This document shows positions 5,506-5,685 of a stretch of DNA of 5,685 bases, piece after piece. The position numbers and the translations under genes are program-made. This DNA comes from Actinomycetota bacterium. GTDB taxonomy: Bacteria; Actinomycetota; Acidimicrobiia; Spongiisociales; UBA5794. Each line of letters opens with the position of its first letter. Position 1 is the first letter of the stretch. The notes under the pieces were generated by a model that was not told the origin of the DNA, made no database searches, and worked only from the letters and a program-made list of their open reading frames with translations. The stretch is taken from assembly GCA_003648875.1 (NCBI GenBank), contig QMQC01000139.1, positions 1-5,685 on the forward strand, in the 5' to 3' direction.

Positions 5506-5518
5506 CATATGGCATATG
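5506..5518. repeat. Short inverted repeat CATATG-G-CATATG
   Basis: Two CATATG palindromes separated by one base form a 13-bp near-perfect dyad upstream of the channel gene and overlapping the possible plus-strand start at 5516. It could be an operator in a divergent promoter region, but a motif this short may be chance. Confidence 0.25.
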
Positions 5519-5685
5519 ACCCAACCATACGCGCTTGGATCACGCTTCGGCGATGAGCCAATGATCCTCGACCAGAATCCGTCCCCGACCCACGATCCAT
5601 CCCACAGCTACACGTCGGGGTGTCCGGCGGGCTACGAGAGTCTGTTGCTCACCGGAGTCGGAAATCCGATCCTCAACATCCGTTC
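5516..5685 (+). CDS. Possible start of an unrecognised plus-strand gene, cut by the window edge
   Basis: A frame starting MTQPYALGSRFGDEPM runs without a stop to the window edge (56 codons). An in-frame ATG at 5474 would add 14 residues. By hand count, GC is roughly 60%, 51% and 72% at codon positions 1, 2 and 3, the pattern expected of a gene here. No ribosome site precedes either start, and I do not recognise the protein. It would be divergent from the channel gene across about 120 bp. The minus strand is open in the antisense register over the same bases, so at most one of the two is likely real. Confidence 0.33.
   Translation, partial: MTQPYALGSRFGDEPMILDQNPSPTHDPSHSYTSGCPAGYESLLLTGVGNPILNIR
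5540..5685 (-). CDS. Alternative: C-terminal end of an unrecognised minus-strand gene entering from the right edge
   Basis: A minus-strand frame enters from the window edge and ends at TGA (5542-5540), giving 48 residues ending GRGRILVEDHWLIAEA. The ending is strand-like and loosely recalls the HESW ending of DUF4440-type proteins, but the match is too short to name it. Its third-position GC (about 57%) is lower than its first-position GC (about 72%), which favours the opposing plus-strand reading. If real, it would lie about 150 bp upstream of the channel gene on the same strand. Confidence 0.25.
   Translation of the reverse strand, partial: TDVEDRISDSGEQQTLVARRTPRRVAVGWIVGRGRILVEDHWLIAEA

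Noticed and set aside
5040..5519. 159-codon plus-strand frame over the channel N-terminus
   Set aside because: Antisense to TM1, TM2 and GxGxxG; its Arg/His/Glu-rich content is typical of an antisense shadow of a hydrophobic gene.
1..5685. CRISPR array, transposon, phage or defence system
   Set aside because: No spaced direct repeats, transposase or integrase motifs, attachment-site pattern or known defence domains; the genes are ordinary chromosomal families.

Overview
The window looks like ordinary chromosome from a fairly GC-rich bacterium, most likely a high-GC Gram-positive. The strongest lineage hint is the secreted protein at 1528-3453. It ends in degenerate SLH-like repeats with Cys pairs, a style I associate with Acidimicrobiia and related Actinobacteria. 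That placement is inference. I see no mobile element, CRISPR array, tRNA or rRNA.

Layout, left to right. (1) 1-594 (+) is the C-terminal part of a nitronate monooxygenase that begins outside the window. (2) Convergent to it is a minus-strand pair, probably one operon: a DUF302 protein (1037-1423) followed by a DUF4440/SnoaL-like protein (591-1001). The plus-strand enzyme and the second gene end on the same CTAG. (3) Across a 104-bp divergent gap, 1528-3453 (+) encodes a 641-residue exported protein: signal peptide, M15-type D,D-/L,D-peptidase domain with its metal motif intact, five FG-GAP/VCBS calcium-loop repeats, then two SLH-like repeats. (4) An 83-bp convergent gap holds two small hairpins. 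(5) A second minus-strand block follows: an RDD membrane protein (3537-4064, probable TTG start) lying downstream of a potassium-channel-like TM + RCK protein. That channel-like gene is split by a one-base frameshift near 4963-4970 into 4947-5393 and 4357-4950. (6) The 292-bp gap between them (4065-4356) holds a probable RDD promoter and a doubtful small plus-strand ORF with a CPTCG motif. (7) The right edge (about 5474-5685) is open on both strands and cannot be assigned firmly.

The genes do not form one obvious pathway. The common thread is envelope and small-molecule housekeeping: wall peptide cleavage and surface attachment, two membrane proteins (one probably cation-related with NAD(H)-type sensing), an FMN enzyme detoxifying nitronates, and two small proteins of unclear role. 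I found no convincing new multi-gene system. The points most worth a second look are the peptidase/FG-GAP/SLH-like fusion, the frameshifted channel with its non-canonical pore sequence, and the small CPTCG ORF.
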